Assembly (NCBI RefSeq): GCF_001280085.1
Contig: NZ_LGED01000222.1
Coordinates: 1-59,759, forward strand
Direction of reading: 5' to 3'
Length of the DNA stretch: 59,759 nt
Source: Saccharothrix sp. NRRL B-16348
GTDB taxonomy: Bacteria > Actinomycetota > Actinomycetes > Mycobacteriales > Pseudonocardiaceae
In this document: in pieces, positions 42,131-51,041 of the stretch
How the letters are laid out: every line of letters begins with the position of its first letter
Position numbering within the stretch: the first letter of the stretch is position 1
Position numbers and translations under genes: made by a program
Notes under the pieces: generated by a model
What the model saw: the letters and a program-made list of their open reading frames with translations, nothing else
Told to the model about the DNA's origin: nothing
Database searches by the model: none

Positions 42131-44605
42131 GTGAGTTGTAGAATGCGACGCAATCGACCCGTAACGAAGGCGCTCAAGCAACCCCGAAAAGCCCTGGAGC
42201 GGCGGCAGCCGTCATCTTCGCCCAACAGGGTGAGAGGTGCCCTGCAATGGGCGGTCCGTCGGCTTATTCCGATGGTATTTGCAGTTGCCGTTGGAATACT
42301 AACCGTATTTAGTGTGACATGCTGGAATCTATCGTTCAACCCGCAGCAGGGGGTTCCGGCATCGTGCGGGTTGAACATGGGTGAAGGAGTAAAAGTAGGC
42401 ATTCGAATAAGGATTACAGTCGAGAATGTGCTTTACCCGCGCATTGTTACCGAACAATCGGTTCAGGTGCCCGTTGCTACCCCGGGCTCGGAACTCCTGC
42501 TGTTAAATGAGGACGATCCCCGGCGTCAATCGGCATTCGAATGCCTGTTCCACGCGTCAAGATGGCCTGCCGAGGTTCGCGACGCCCCGCCTCAGGTAAT
42601 TCGGTCGACGAGCACTATCGAGGTCACCGACCGAGTGCACGTGGACGTGTTCAGTCCAGGCACTTCTTGGGCGGGAACCACGGCGGTTCAGGTAGACGCA
42701 GCCGGGTGGTGGAACCTGTCTGTGATCCCAACACCTGGTCTGGCGGCTACTCCCTGGGATGTGGACATCTCCGCCCCGGACGGTTGGCTGTCCTCGCCGA
42801 CTCCGTGGCAGTCGGTCGAGATGGAACGCGGCCGGATGCATTGGAACGGGGTTGTTCCCAACACAATCGGCGAACAGTTGTCTGTACGGGTGGACCCCGG
42901 TCTCGCCACCGCGTTGACACTCAAGGCAACGGCCCCTTCCTGGAAACCGTGGACCTTGACACTCGCAGCCGTGTCCATTCTGTCCTTTGCCGGTGCGATG
43001 TCGCTGTTTCTCGGTCTGCGACGTAAGCAGTTCGAACCGGCCGCTCGCCGCCTCGCACGTCGAGCGACGTGGGCGCCAATCATTCTAACCACGACAATCG
43101 GTGGCCTGAGCGTCTGCGTAGCGGTGCTGGAAAGATACAACACCTCGACGCAAAGCACGACCCCCTGGTGGTACATCGACTGGTACCTCAACATTGGATT
43201 CACCATACTGCTGGCATTAGTGGCGGTTATGTGGTGGCTGCCTCGCTGCTTTGTGGCGCTTATGACCACTGCAATGCTCGGCACCTCATGGCTAATCTTC
43301 CTCACCGCTGGCGGCACAGGAGGACTAAACGACATTACGTCAACCGCCACAGGTGTTCTCGACGCGGTGTTAGCGTTCGCGAGCACCTTGATCCTGACGA
43401 TGGCAGCGGGCAAGGCCGTACACGTCTTGCTCGGCAACGGCGAGCCTCGAACGGCTCCACGCTGGCTATGGATTACCGCCCCGGTGGTATCCGCCGTGCT
43501 CGTCGTCGAGCGGTATTTGATCGCTCATCTCAACTCGGCCAGCCAGGAGTGGCTGGGAGTGCGCCATGCGGTAAACTTAACCGCAGTTTACCGTGTCTAT
43601 CCCTGGGAACTGCTGGCCGAGTCGCAGTGGCTTCTCCTCGGGCTGTCCGCTCTCGCGTTGTGGCACTTCGTCAAGAAGTCGTGGTTCGAACCGGCCGGCT
43701 CGCCGGCCCGCACCGCAGCGGTGATCCTGCTGGCCGTAGGACCACTGTGGTGGCAACTCGAACTGTTGGGCTGGTCGGTACCATTTGGACTCCTGGTGCT
43801 ACTGGGGATTCTTGGCGCCATTCCGCTTTTCGAAAAATTGTGGCCGTCCGTGTTGCACAGATCGGGCGTGGGGTCGGATTTGGACCTGGCCCGAATCCGG
43901 GCAAAGGCGCGGAGATGGTACCGGAAACGCACATACCGCACACCCCTGTCGCCGATCGACGTGTTGCTCGCCGCAGGACCCGTGGGCACACCTTCGGGCA
44001 ATATGGCCACAGCAATGAGACTTGCGCTGATGCCCGCATTGCTGGTCGGAGGGATCCTGACTACGACCGGCTGGGCCGCCACCCCTCTCCTGAGCACCAA
44101 TCAGGAAGACTCAATCCTCCTCCTGATGGCAAGCGACGTCGTCTGGGAAACTGCGAAATGGATACTCGGTGCGGCAGCGCTAGGTTTGGCTTGGCAGCAC
44201 CTACCAGGACGTCGAGGTGTGGTGAAGATCCTGCCGGGCGTTGCGGTCTACAGCCTGCTACCACTCGTCATGTTCGCTGTCGATACCCTTTTGCATGATG
44301 TTCACAATTGGTTTTTCGTTGCAGAAGTGTCTACATTCACCTTGATAGGTTTTTACGTGGCGTTACGTATGGACAAAATGTCTCTAAATGCCGCACAAGC
44401 GTCCGACCTCCCGGGTGGCAGACTTCGGCGCATGCTCAACGCTTACGGTCTTGAGAATTTTTCAACCAGTGTCACCACATTGCTTACGCCAGCCATCGCA
44501 GTACTGGCGGTCTGGAGCGCCGTTCAGGGCGGCGACGTGACCTATCCCAATGTGAACCCGATGCAAGCGCCGCATGCCGGGGCCGTTCAGACGGCCGGAA
44601 GATGA
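42131..44605 (+). CDS. Large polytopic membrane protein (DUF6185-like), unknown role
   Basis: 824 residues from GTG 42131 (ATG 42143 possible). One N-terminal membrane segment (~46-65), an extracytosolic domain to ~285, then at least ten hydrophobic segments (for example LTLAAVSILSFAGAMSLFLG, IGFTILLALVAVMWWL, WLLLGLSALALW). Topology recalls the actinobacterial DUF6185 group; I am not certain. Base composition is lower in GC than neighbours, with ATA and at least five TTA leucine codons (TTA is rare in actinomycetes and read by the developmental tRNA bldA). It therefore looks recently acquired or translationally controlled. Confidence 0.75.
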   Translation: MSCRMRRNRPVTKALKQPRKALERRQPSSSPNRVRGALQWAVRRLIPMVFAVAVGILTVFSVTCWNLSFNPQQGVPASCGLNMGEGVKVGIRIRITVENVLYPRIVTEQSVQVPVATPGSELLLLNEDDPRRQSAFECLFHASRWPAEVRDAPPQVIRSTSTIEVTDRVHVDVFSPGTSWAGTTAVQVDAAGWWNLSVIPTPGLAATPWDVDISAPDGWLSSPTPWQSVEMERGRMHWNGVVPNTIGEQLSVRVDPGLATALTLKATAPSWKPWTLTLAAVSILSFAGAMSLFLGLRRKQFEPAARRLARRATWAPIILTTTIGGLSVCVAVLERYNTSTQSTTPWWYIDWYLNIGFTILLALVAVMWWLPRCFVALMTTAMLGTSWLIFLTAGGTGGLNDITSTATGVLDAVLAFASTLILTMAAGKAVHVLLGNGEPRTAPRWLWITAPVVSAVLVVERYLIAHLNSASQEWLGVRHAVNLTAVYRVYPWELLAESQWLLLGLSALALWHFVKKSWFEPAGSPARTAAVILLAVGPLWWQLELLGWSVPFGLLVLLGILGAIPLFEKLWPSVLHRSGVGSDLDLARIRAKARRWYRKRTYRTPLSPIDVLLAAGPVGTPSGNMATAMRLALMPALLVGGILTTTGWAATPLLSTNQEDSILLLMASDVVWETAKWILGAAALGLAWQHLPGRRGVVKILPGVAVYSLLPLVMFAVDTLLHDVHNWFFVAEVSTFTLIGFYVALRMDKMSLNAAQASDLPGGRLRRMLNAYGLENFSTSVTTLLTPAIAVLAVWSAVQGGDVTYPNVNPMQAPHAGAVQTAGR

Positions 44606-44859
44606 AGGCACTCCTGCACTGGGATCGAGCACAGTCACATAGGCACACACATGTAACAGTCCCCTAGATCTGCTACTAGATGCCAAACCGCTGGAGAATT
44701 ACCTTAAATCGAGCCACTGTGGCAGATCACCCACGTCATGCCGGTCACCCGCGCAGCTGTCTGCCTGCGGTTGCGCGGGAGGTAGGAACGTTCGGCGTAG
44801 ACGAGACGAAGTGGTCGCCAGAGCAATATGGTCATCGTCCGAAAGATCGTGTCGCACGC

Positions 44860-45414
44860 TCACGAACTGATGGGGTTTGAACTTTGCAGAGTGCGGCGCA
44901 AGACCGTGGTGATCATCGTCCAGTGGAATGTCGCGATCCCGTTGTCTGTTCGCGCCATTATGGAGTCCGGATCGAGGACAGTGACCCCGGTGGCGGTGAG
45001 TGTCTCAACGCCGGGAGCGTAGGCCGGATGTTGGCGCAGCAGTGGTTTGACGCAGGGCGCGGCGATGATCGGGATGTTGGCGGAGATCAGTTCGTTGAGT
45101 ACGCCGAGGGCGAGTGAGTCGCTGATGCCGGCCGCCCACTTGTTGATGGAGTTGAACGTGATCGGCGCTGCGATTACCGCGTCGGCGTGCGGTAGAGCGT
45201 CCTGAGGGTGGCCGGGTGGCTGTGTGGTGGTTCGGGTGAGGCAGCCGGTCCGGTCGGCCAGTTGTGGGAGGTCGATCCACGTTGCCGCGGTCGGTGTAGC
45301 GATGACGCACACCCGCCAACCGTCGACGTGCAGAAGCGCGATGAGTTCGTGGAGGCGGAGGACCGGCGGTGCGGCCGCGGCCACGATGTACACCCATGGT
45401 CGGTGTCCGGTCAT
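44860..45414 (-). CDS. Flavoprotein (phosphopantothenoylcysteine decarboxylase-like)
   Basis: 184 residues from ATG 45414, overlapping the regulator stop (ATGA). Flavodoxin-like fold: VYIVAAAAPPVLRLHELI start, VCVIATPTAATWID, then DAVIAAPITFNSINKWAAGISDSL, the characteristic FMN-site segment with PxxFNSxNKWAxGxxD seen in PPC-decarboxylase relatives, and IPIIAAPCVKPLL. Too short for CoaBC; belongs to the standalone group that often accompanies XRE regulators in actinomycetes. Substrate unknown. Confidence 0.85.
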   Translation of the reverse strand: MTGHRPWVYIVAAAAPPVLRLHELIALLHVDGWRVCVIATPTAATWIDLPQLADRTGCLTRTTTQPPGHPQDALPHADAVIAAPITFNSINKWAAGISDSLALGVLNELISANIPIIAAPCVKPLLRQHPAYAPGVETLTATGVTVLDPDSIMARTDNGIATFHWTMITTVLRRTLQSSNPISS

Positions 45415-46718
45415 GCGAGGACGCCGATCCGTCGGGCCAGGCCCCTGAGGCCGGGTACGGTGTGGCGGCGTTCGCGGCGCAGCAGGTCGTGCACCACCGT
45501 TCGGGCGATGCGGTGCGTGTGCAAGAGTTGGGCGGCGACCCGCTCGGACTCGAGCAGGTGGATGACGGCCAACGGGTCTTCGCCGAGTCGCGCGTGTGCC
45601 CACGCACTGTCCAGATGGAACTGCCCCTGTCTGCCGTGCAGGCCGGACGGTAGAGCGGTGACGTCCACCTGCTCGCCGACGGCGAGTACCCGGTGGGGGT
45701 CGTCGACGGAGACCGCGACCGCGGCGCGGTGGATCCGGACGTTGGTCGGCCCGAACGCGGTGAAGCCGATGTTGTAGTCGCCACCCAGCCGGGTCGCGAG
45801 CTGTTCGGCGTGGTCCAGACGACGGCCGGCTTCTGCGGGATCGCCTCGGCGGGCGGCGATCACCGCGCTGATCAGCGTCAGCGTTCCCCGCCAGGTGAAG
45901 CTGTCCGGGTCGTCGCCGGTCATGGTGTCGGCGAGGTCGACGGCGTGGAGTTCCGCTTCGTCGGCGCCGCCGAGCCTCAGCAGTGCGCAGCTGAGCTGGT
46001 AAGCGGCAGCGGCCTGGCCGAACGGATCCTCGGCTTGCTCCGCGGCCGTCCGCGCGCGTTCGGCCGCCCTATAGGCCGTGACCCCGTCGCCGACCTTGGT
46101 GGCGAGCTTGGCCGCCACGATGGCGACCTGGCATCGCAGGCGCAACGCCTGACGGCGCTGATCACCGGTGCTGCTGTCGGTCAATGCGCTGACGGTGTCG
46201 ACGACGCCGGGCAGGATCTGCGCGACTTCGGCATAGCGGGCCGCCTGATAGTCCTGGTGCAGCCCTCGCACGAGCGCCGCCGCGTACCGGACACCACCAG
46301 GCCGGAACGCGAGATCGAACGCCTCGACGGTGGAGGCCGGGTCGCGCGCAACTGCGTCTGTCCTGGCTTCCACTCCGGGTAGTGGGTCTGAACGTCCTGA
46401 AACGGCTGCCGGGCGGACGCCGATGCGGTGACCCGCAACGGTTGATCGCCGACGCAGTTGCTGCTCGTGCTTCGCCTGCTCACGGAGGGAGGTCAGGGCA
46501 CCGTCCGCAGCGAGTGCCTCGTCGATCGCCTTGACAAGCTCGAAAGAAGGCAGGTTGTGCCTGTGCCGCTCGGCCAGCGACACGTACTGGCGGGTGTAGC
46601 CGATCAGCTTGCCCAGTTCTGGTTGGCTCAGGCCCGCAGCGAGTCGACGATTCCTGATCTCCCGAGCCAGCCGCGCCGCGACACTGTCGCCACTCGCCGG
46701 TAGGTCTTCTTGACTCAC
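45411..46718 (-). CDS. XRE regulator with TPR-like domain (paralogue of 28484-29878)
   Basis: 435 residues from GTG 46718, GGAG ~6 nt upstream. HTH at ~12-68 (LSQPELGKLIGYTRQYVSLAER), then ~350 residues of TPR-like helices. Coupled to the flavoprotein gene. The N-terminal ~85 residues parallel the other XRE-TPR protein in this window, whereas the C-terminal halves differ, matching a scheme where each regulator is paired with a different small-molecule enzyme. Confidence 0.87.
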   Translation of the reverse strand: MSQEDLPASGDSVAARLAREIRNRRLAAGLSQPELGKLIGYTRQYVSLAERHRHNLPSFELVKAIDEALAADGALTSLREQAKHEQQLRRRSTVAGHRIGVRPAAVSGRSDPLPGVEARTDAVARDPASTVEAFDLAFRPGGVRYAAALVRGLHQDYQAARYAEVAQILPGVVDTVSALTDSSTGDQRRQALRLRCQVAIVAAKLATKVGDGVTAYRAAERARTAAEQAEDPFGQAAAAYQLSCALLRLGGADEAELHAVDLADTMTGDDPDSFTWRGTLTLISAVIAARRGDPAEAGRRLDHAEQLATRLGGDYNIGFTAFGPTNVRIHRAAVAVSVDDPHRVLAVGEQVDVTALPSGLHGRQGQFHLDSAWAHARLGEDPLAVIHLLESERVAAQLLHTHRIARTVVHDLLRRERRHTVPGLRGLARRIGVLA

Positions 46719-46853
46719 GGTCGCTCCGCGGAAGGCAACGTGACGGTACGTTCGGAGATCGGTCTATGGCACTGGGTAATCATAGCTGGTGCGGGCCGCG
46801 CCACCCCAACAACGGCGAAAGGCCACCCAGGAGGTTGGCGGCCGCATCCTGCT

Positions 46854-47051
46854 TCACCTCGGGGCCTGATGAAGATCAGCGGCGAGCTGGAGACGGGCGA
46901 GTTCGTAGGGGTCTGTAGCGTCTCCTCGACTGACGTCGACGATGGCCTGCCGCAGGACTCGGTCGGCGTGTTCCTTCGACGCGCCGCGGTTCTCGGCATG
47001 CGTGAAGTAGTCGGTCTCGGCCTTGGCAGCATCGGTGTAAGGGTCGTTCAC
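46854..47051 (-). CDS. Small unknown protein, 65 residues
   Basis: GTG 47051, no strong RBS. Composition is protein-like, acidic and helical: DPYTDAAKAETDYFTHAE, then KEHADRVLRQAIVDVSRG and DPYELARLQLAADLH. Lies upstream of the XRE regulator on the same strand. Unknown function. Confidence 0.5.
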   Translation of the reverse strand: MNDPYTDAAKAETDYFTHAENRGASKEHADRVLRQAIVDVSRGDATDPYELARLQLAADLHQAPR

Positions 47052-47201
47052 GGTCGTAATGCTGGCTGGTGATGCACGTGTCCGCCAGCCGTGTGATCCA
47101 CGCGGGACGCGCCGCGGTCTACTTCAGTCGCGGCCCCTGATTCTCGGTGACGATGAGTATTCGTCGTCCGGAAGGTGGTCCGGGCGGGACATGCAGCGGG
47201 C

Positions 47202-47300
47202 ATGGCCGATGACCTGTCGGTCACCCCGCCGATGCTGGTCACCGCGGGGGCGCCGTCGGGCTCAGGTTGGGCGGTGGAGTCCAAGTGGGACGGAGCCGCG
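47202..47300 (+). pseudogene. ATP-dependent DNA ligase fragment (N-terminus only)
   Basis: MADDLSVTPPML, then GWAVESKWDG: the start and the adenylation motif (K of ESKWDG, K-x-D-G) of LigC/LigD-type ligases. It stops matching right after WDGAARV where the IS3 remnant begins, so the ligase gene was cut by insertion. Confidence 0.7.
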
Positions 47301-47660
47301 CGGGTTCCGGACTGCCCCATGTTCGTCGCACTCCCGGTCCGTCCACTTCACGGCGAGTTCGGCGGCTTCCGCGTCGTATCGCCTTTGGGCTGTTGCCTCC
47401 TTGAGCAGTTCGGCGGCGCGGCGATGCACGGCGGCCTCGGCCTCGAGTTCGGCGATCCGTCGACATGCGGCGACCAACTCGGGCATTGTCGGCGCTGATC
47501 GTCCAGGCATCTGTCCGATGCCCCCGAACTCCTGGCGGGGCCAGGCGTCAATCGTCTGGTCGCTGATGTCGAGGTCCGCCGCGACCTGGGCGACACGGCG
47601 GCCGGACGCCACCAGGTCGAGCATCTTGCGACGGAACTCGGGTGGGTACCGCTTGGGCAT
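47262..47660 (-). pseudogene. IS3-family orfA transposase; orfB absent
   Basis: ATG 47660: MPKRYPPEFRRKMLDLVASG, HTH (VAQVAADLDISDQTIDAW), then a leucine-zipper-like helix RRIAELEAEAAVHRRAAELLKE. Typical IS3 OrfA; the tail beyond ~47300 is out of context. OrfB, the DDE part, is missing, so it cannot transpose. Confidence 0.8.
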
Positions 47661-47797
47661 CGTGTGTCCTCCGGGCTACTGAGACGAGTGATCATCCAGT
47701 AACCCGACTCCGAACAACCAGGGGAGGATCGCCGACTCCGTGCAACCAGGGGAGGGTCAGGTGAAATCTGACCCTGTTGACCGTAGAAGTGCTCAAC

Positions 47798-48190
47798 GTG
47801 GAGGACTGTGCGGAGACCCGCCGTCTTCACCGGGCCGACGGAAGGCCATCGTCCGCAAGCTCGGCGCCAGCCGCAACACCGTCCGGCGCGCTCTGGCCGC
47901 CGACGAGCCGCCGCGCTACCGGCGGGCGGCGAAGGATCGATCGTGGACGCGGTCGAGCCGCAGATCCGGCGGCTGTTGGAACAGTGGCCGACGATGCCCA
48001 CGACGGTGACCGCCGAACGGATCGGCTGGACCAGCTCGATGACGGACTCAAGGACCGGGTGCGAGAGCTGCGGCCGTTTGTTCGCACTACCGGACCGCCT
48101 CGCGGACGGACTACGCGCCGGGTGAGTTGGCGCAGTGCGACCTGTGGTTTCCGCCGGTGGACGCGCCGTTGGGCTTCGGGCAGATCGGAC
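47798..48190 (+). pseudogene. IS21-family transposase (IstA) remnant
   Basis: Pieces in successive frames: VEDCAETRRLHRADG, then KAIVRKLGASRNTVRRALA and DEPPRYRRA (HTH), then SIVDAVEPQIRRLLEQWPTMPTTV, and finally YAPGELAQCDLWFPPVD near 48120-48170 (start of the DDE core). At least three frame breaks; downstream part lost. Immediately precedes the NACHT gene. Confidence 0.8.
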
Positions 48191-48328
48191 GGTGGCTGGC
48201 CGTGACCTGGCTGATCGCCGGCCTGCTCGACCTCGGCTACTGCGCATACGGCGTTCACCGCCCCGAGTATGCGGTGAACCTGCGCTGACCAGTCCTCCTG
48301 GTGGACTGCCGTAGGAGAAGATGGCGGG

Positions 48329-50371
48329 GTGACCAAGCGGTGGCTGATCGGCGGTGGGGCGTTTGCGGTGGCGGTCGCCGCGTTCCTGGTCTGGCTGTCG
48401 AGTTCGGGTGACGCGCTGGACGTCGGCGACAAGGTCGCCAGTGTCGGGAGCGCCCTGCTAGCGTGCGTGAGCCTTATGGTCGGCCTGGCCGCCCTGCCAG
48501 CCGCGCCGCGTGACGCCGCGGTGACCGACGTCGAACGCGCCGCCGACGACCTGGCCAGGCTCGTGGGGCTGCAGTGGCGGCGCGAGGTCGCGGTCCGCGA
48601 GCTGACCGTTCCGCTGGACGTGCGGTGGTCCTCCACCGAACGCCCGGTCGCGCCCACCGCGGCGGCGGTGCTGGGTCCCGGCGTGATGAGGGCACGTCCG
48701 GCCCGGCTCAAGCTGCGCGGTGGCGTGTCCGACCTGGCTGACTCGTTCGCCCGGTTACCCGCCCGGCAACTGGTGGTTATCGGGGAACCGGAAGCGGGCA
48801 AGACCAGTGCGGCGATCCTATTGACCCTGGGTCTCCTCGAACGCCGGGAGCGGGGCGGGGCGGTGCCGGTCCTGGTGTCGCTGTCGACGTGGGCGCCGGC
48901 GCGGCAGAACCTCGACGCGTGGGTCGTCGGCCGGATCGCGGACGAGCACCCCGCCTTCGGGCGGCGTGGCGAGTACGGCGTCGACGTGGCCCGGCGACTG
49001 GTCGCGAGAGGTCTTGTCGTGCCGGTTCTAGACGGCCTGGACGAGGTGGCGCCGGCCGTGCGCGAGAAGGCGTTGCTCGAACTCGGCGTGGCGTTCGGCG
49101 ACACCCGGCCGGTGGTCCTCACTTGCCGCGCCGCCGAGTACGAGCAGCTGATCGGCATCCGTGGGACGCCCTTCGGCCGAGCGGCCGTGGTGGAGTTGGC
49201 CGAGGTGGCTGCCAGGTCGGCCGCGGACTACCTGGCGGCGGGGCACCGGGAGCGGGACGACCGCTGGGCGGAAGTGGTGGCGCATCTGCGGGCGGAGCCG
49301 GACGGCGTCCTAGCCAGTGTTCTGTCCAGTCCGCTAATGATATATCTGGCGAAGACCGCATTCGCCGCGCAGCACACTGATCCGGGCGAGTTGCTGCGGC
49401 TCGGGACGGCCGACGAGGTCACGCGGTCGCTGCTGCGGCAGTACCTTCCCGCGCTGTACCCGGACGGGACGGCAGAGGAATTCGCCCGGTGGTTCCGCAC
49501 CCTGGCCCGCCTCGATGGTGCGTTGCTGTCCTGGTGGCGGCTGCACTTGGCCCTGCCGTGGTGGCCGGTCCTGACGGCAGCGTCGCGGGGCGGCTTGGCC
49601 GGCGTGATCTTCGGCTTGGCGTCGAGCACGTTCCTGACGTTCTGGACGTTCCCGAACGGCGGTCCCAACGCGCCCCCGGCCTTGCCGCCAGTGTTCCGGG
49701 AAGCCGTCATGACCGGGTGGTTCGGCTTTCTCGGCGCGGCGATCGGCGCCGGTCTGGGCGTGGTCGCCTCGGTGATCGCCGCGTTCCGTCGCGAAGCGCT
49801 GGTCCCGTCACCGAAGCACATCCCGCCCCGGTTGTCCCTGCTGCCGCTGTGGTCCTCTGCCGGCGCCCTGCTCGGCGCAGTCGCCGTCACCCTCATTCAG
49901 CTCGCCGACCGGCCGGACCTGCCGGTTCCCCCGGAAATCGTCGTCATCGGCGCCGGGCTGGGCGCGGTTGTCGGAATCTACCGGGGCAGCGCGCGCCCGG
50001 TCGCCGTCGACAAGGTGATGTCCCCGGTGGCCAGCTTCCGTGGCGACCGGACGACTGCATTGGTGCTCGCCGCCACCACCGCGGTCGGGACGGCGATCAC
50101 CGCCGCGGTGGCCGAAGGTGTGGGGACCGGGGACGAGCCCGGCGTCGCCGCGGGCACCGCGCTGTTCGGCTACTTCGTGGTGTTCCTGGTCCCGTTGTCC
50201 TGCGCGTGGGTGAAGTTCGGGGTGGCGCGCTTCTGGTTCGCCCTATTCCGCAGGCTCCCTTGGCGGCTCCTGGCGTTCCTCGAGGACGCGGAGAGGCGCG
50301 GCGTGCTCCGGAGGGTCGGCGCGTCCTATCAATTCCGCCACCAGCGGTTGCGCGGGCACTTCGCCCGCTGA
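48329..50371 (+). CDS. Membrane NACHT-type STAND ATPase
   Basis: 680 residues from GTG 48329. Two N-terminal membrane segments (~5-24 and ~37-58), NACHT ATPase with Walker A GEPEAGKT at 152-159 and Walker B VPVLDGLDEV at 231-240, then four to six further membrane segments from ~425 (GGLAGVIFGLASSTFLTF and following). Bacterial NACHT proteins include many anti-phage sensors; membrane attachment at both ends suggests membrane disruption or a membrane sensor. No clear ligand-binding repeats. Monocistronic, flanked by IS debris on both sides. Confidence 0.85.
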   Translation: MTKRWLIGGGAFAVAVAAFLVWLSSSGDALDVGDKVASVGSALLACVSLMVGLAALPAAPRDAAVTDVERAADDLARLVGLQWRREVAVRELTVPLDVRWSSTERPVAPTAAAVLGPGVMRARPARLKLRGGVSDLADSFARLPARQLVVIGEPEAGKTSAAILLTLGLLERRERGGAVPVLVSLSTWAPARQNLDAWVVGRIADEHPAFGRRGEYGVDVARRLVARGLVVPVLDGLDEVAPAVREKALLELGVAFGDTRPVVLTCRAAEYEQLIGIRGTPFGRAAVVELAEVAARSAADYLAAGHRERDDRWAEVVAHLRAEPDGVLASVLSSPLMIYLAKTAFAAQHTDPGELLRLGTADEVTRSLLRQYLPALYPDGTAEEFARWFRTLARLDGALLSWWRLHLALPWWPVLTAASRGGLAGVIFGLASSTFLTFWTFPNGGPNAPPALPPVFREAVMTGWFGFLGAAIGAGLGVVASVIAAFRREALVPSPKHIPPRLSLLPLWSSAGALLGAVAVTLIQLADRPDLPVPPEIVVIGAGLGAVVGIYRGSARPVAVDKVMSPVASFRGDRTTALVLAATTAVGTAITAAVAEGVGTGDEPGVAAGTALFGYFVVFLVPLSCAWVKFGVARFWFALFRRLPWRLLAFLEDAERRGVLRRVGASYQFRHQRLRGHFAR

Positions 50372-50459
50372 GCGGGCGCGCATGGTCAAACGCAAATTCA
50401 AGAAGGTCCAGTAATGTGGGACTCTGTTGCCCAATTATGAGTCGAAGGTGTTCGTTTGC

Positions 50460-50690
50460 CTACATGATGGCGTAGCGGGCGTGAAGGTAGCCGCAGACGA
50501 TGTGCGGCTGGCGTTGGCGGCGTTGTAGGAAGCGGCGGGTCGCGTGGGCGAGTGAGGTCGACGTTGTGCGCGTGTGAGGCGTTGACGTTGCGCTTGAGGT
50601 CGGCGTTGAGCAACTCGTCCGGGTTGAGCTCGGGGCTGTAGCCGGGCATCAGGTGCAGCTCGACCCGGTCGGTGTTGACTTCCAGCCAGA
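50460..50690 (-). pseudogene. IS630-family transposase C-terminal remnant
   Basis: RVELHLMPGYSPELNPDELLNADLKRNV (quoted as landmarks YSPELNPDE and NADLKRN) is the last DDE section of IS630-type transposases; after a frameshift near 50550 it ends ATRRFLQRRQRQPHIV, GYLHARYAIM-stop. Rest absent. Not the same element as at 1-303, as far as can be compared. Confidence 0.85.
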
Positions 50691-50752
50691 AGTCATCTAC
50701 CAGGAGCTTCGCCACGCCTCCAGCCCGCCACCATCAGGTTGGAAAGGGCTCA
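50688..50752. repeat. Dispersed repeat, copy 2
   Basis: GAAGTCATC, AGCTTCGCCACGCCTCCA and CAGGTTGGAAAGGGCTCA, the second copy of the 41960-42034 repeat, abutting the IS630 remnant. Confidence 0.7.
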
Positions 50753-51041
50753 GTGCGGCAGCCCGCCTCTTCGTCGCGGATCGTCTCCGTGGGAGGAAAG
50801 CGATCCCGTCCAGGCGGGGCTGTCGCGTCGTCAGCGGCGTCCGGTCAGGCTCGGATGGCGCCCTGCCGGCGGTCAAGGCCGGAGATTGATCACTTCGCTG
50901 TTCCGCTCCTCTGCCGACACAAAGCTCGGCTGCGTGAATGGCGTCGGCGTCGTCCGATCGTCGTATGTGACAACCTCTGCCGCCGGTGGCCGGCGGAGCA
51001 GCCGCGCATCGTCCCGCTCAGCGGTTTACGCAGTGTGTCCG

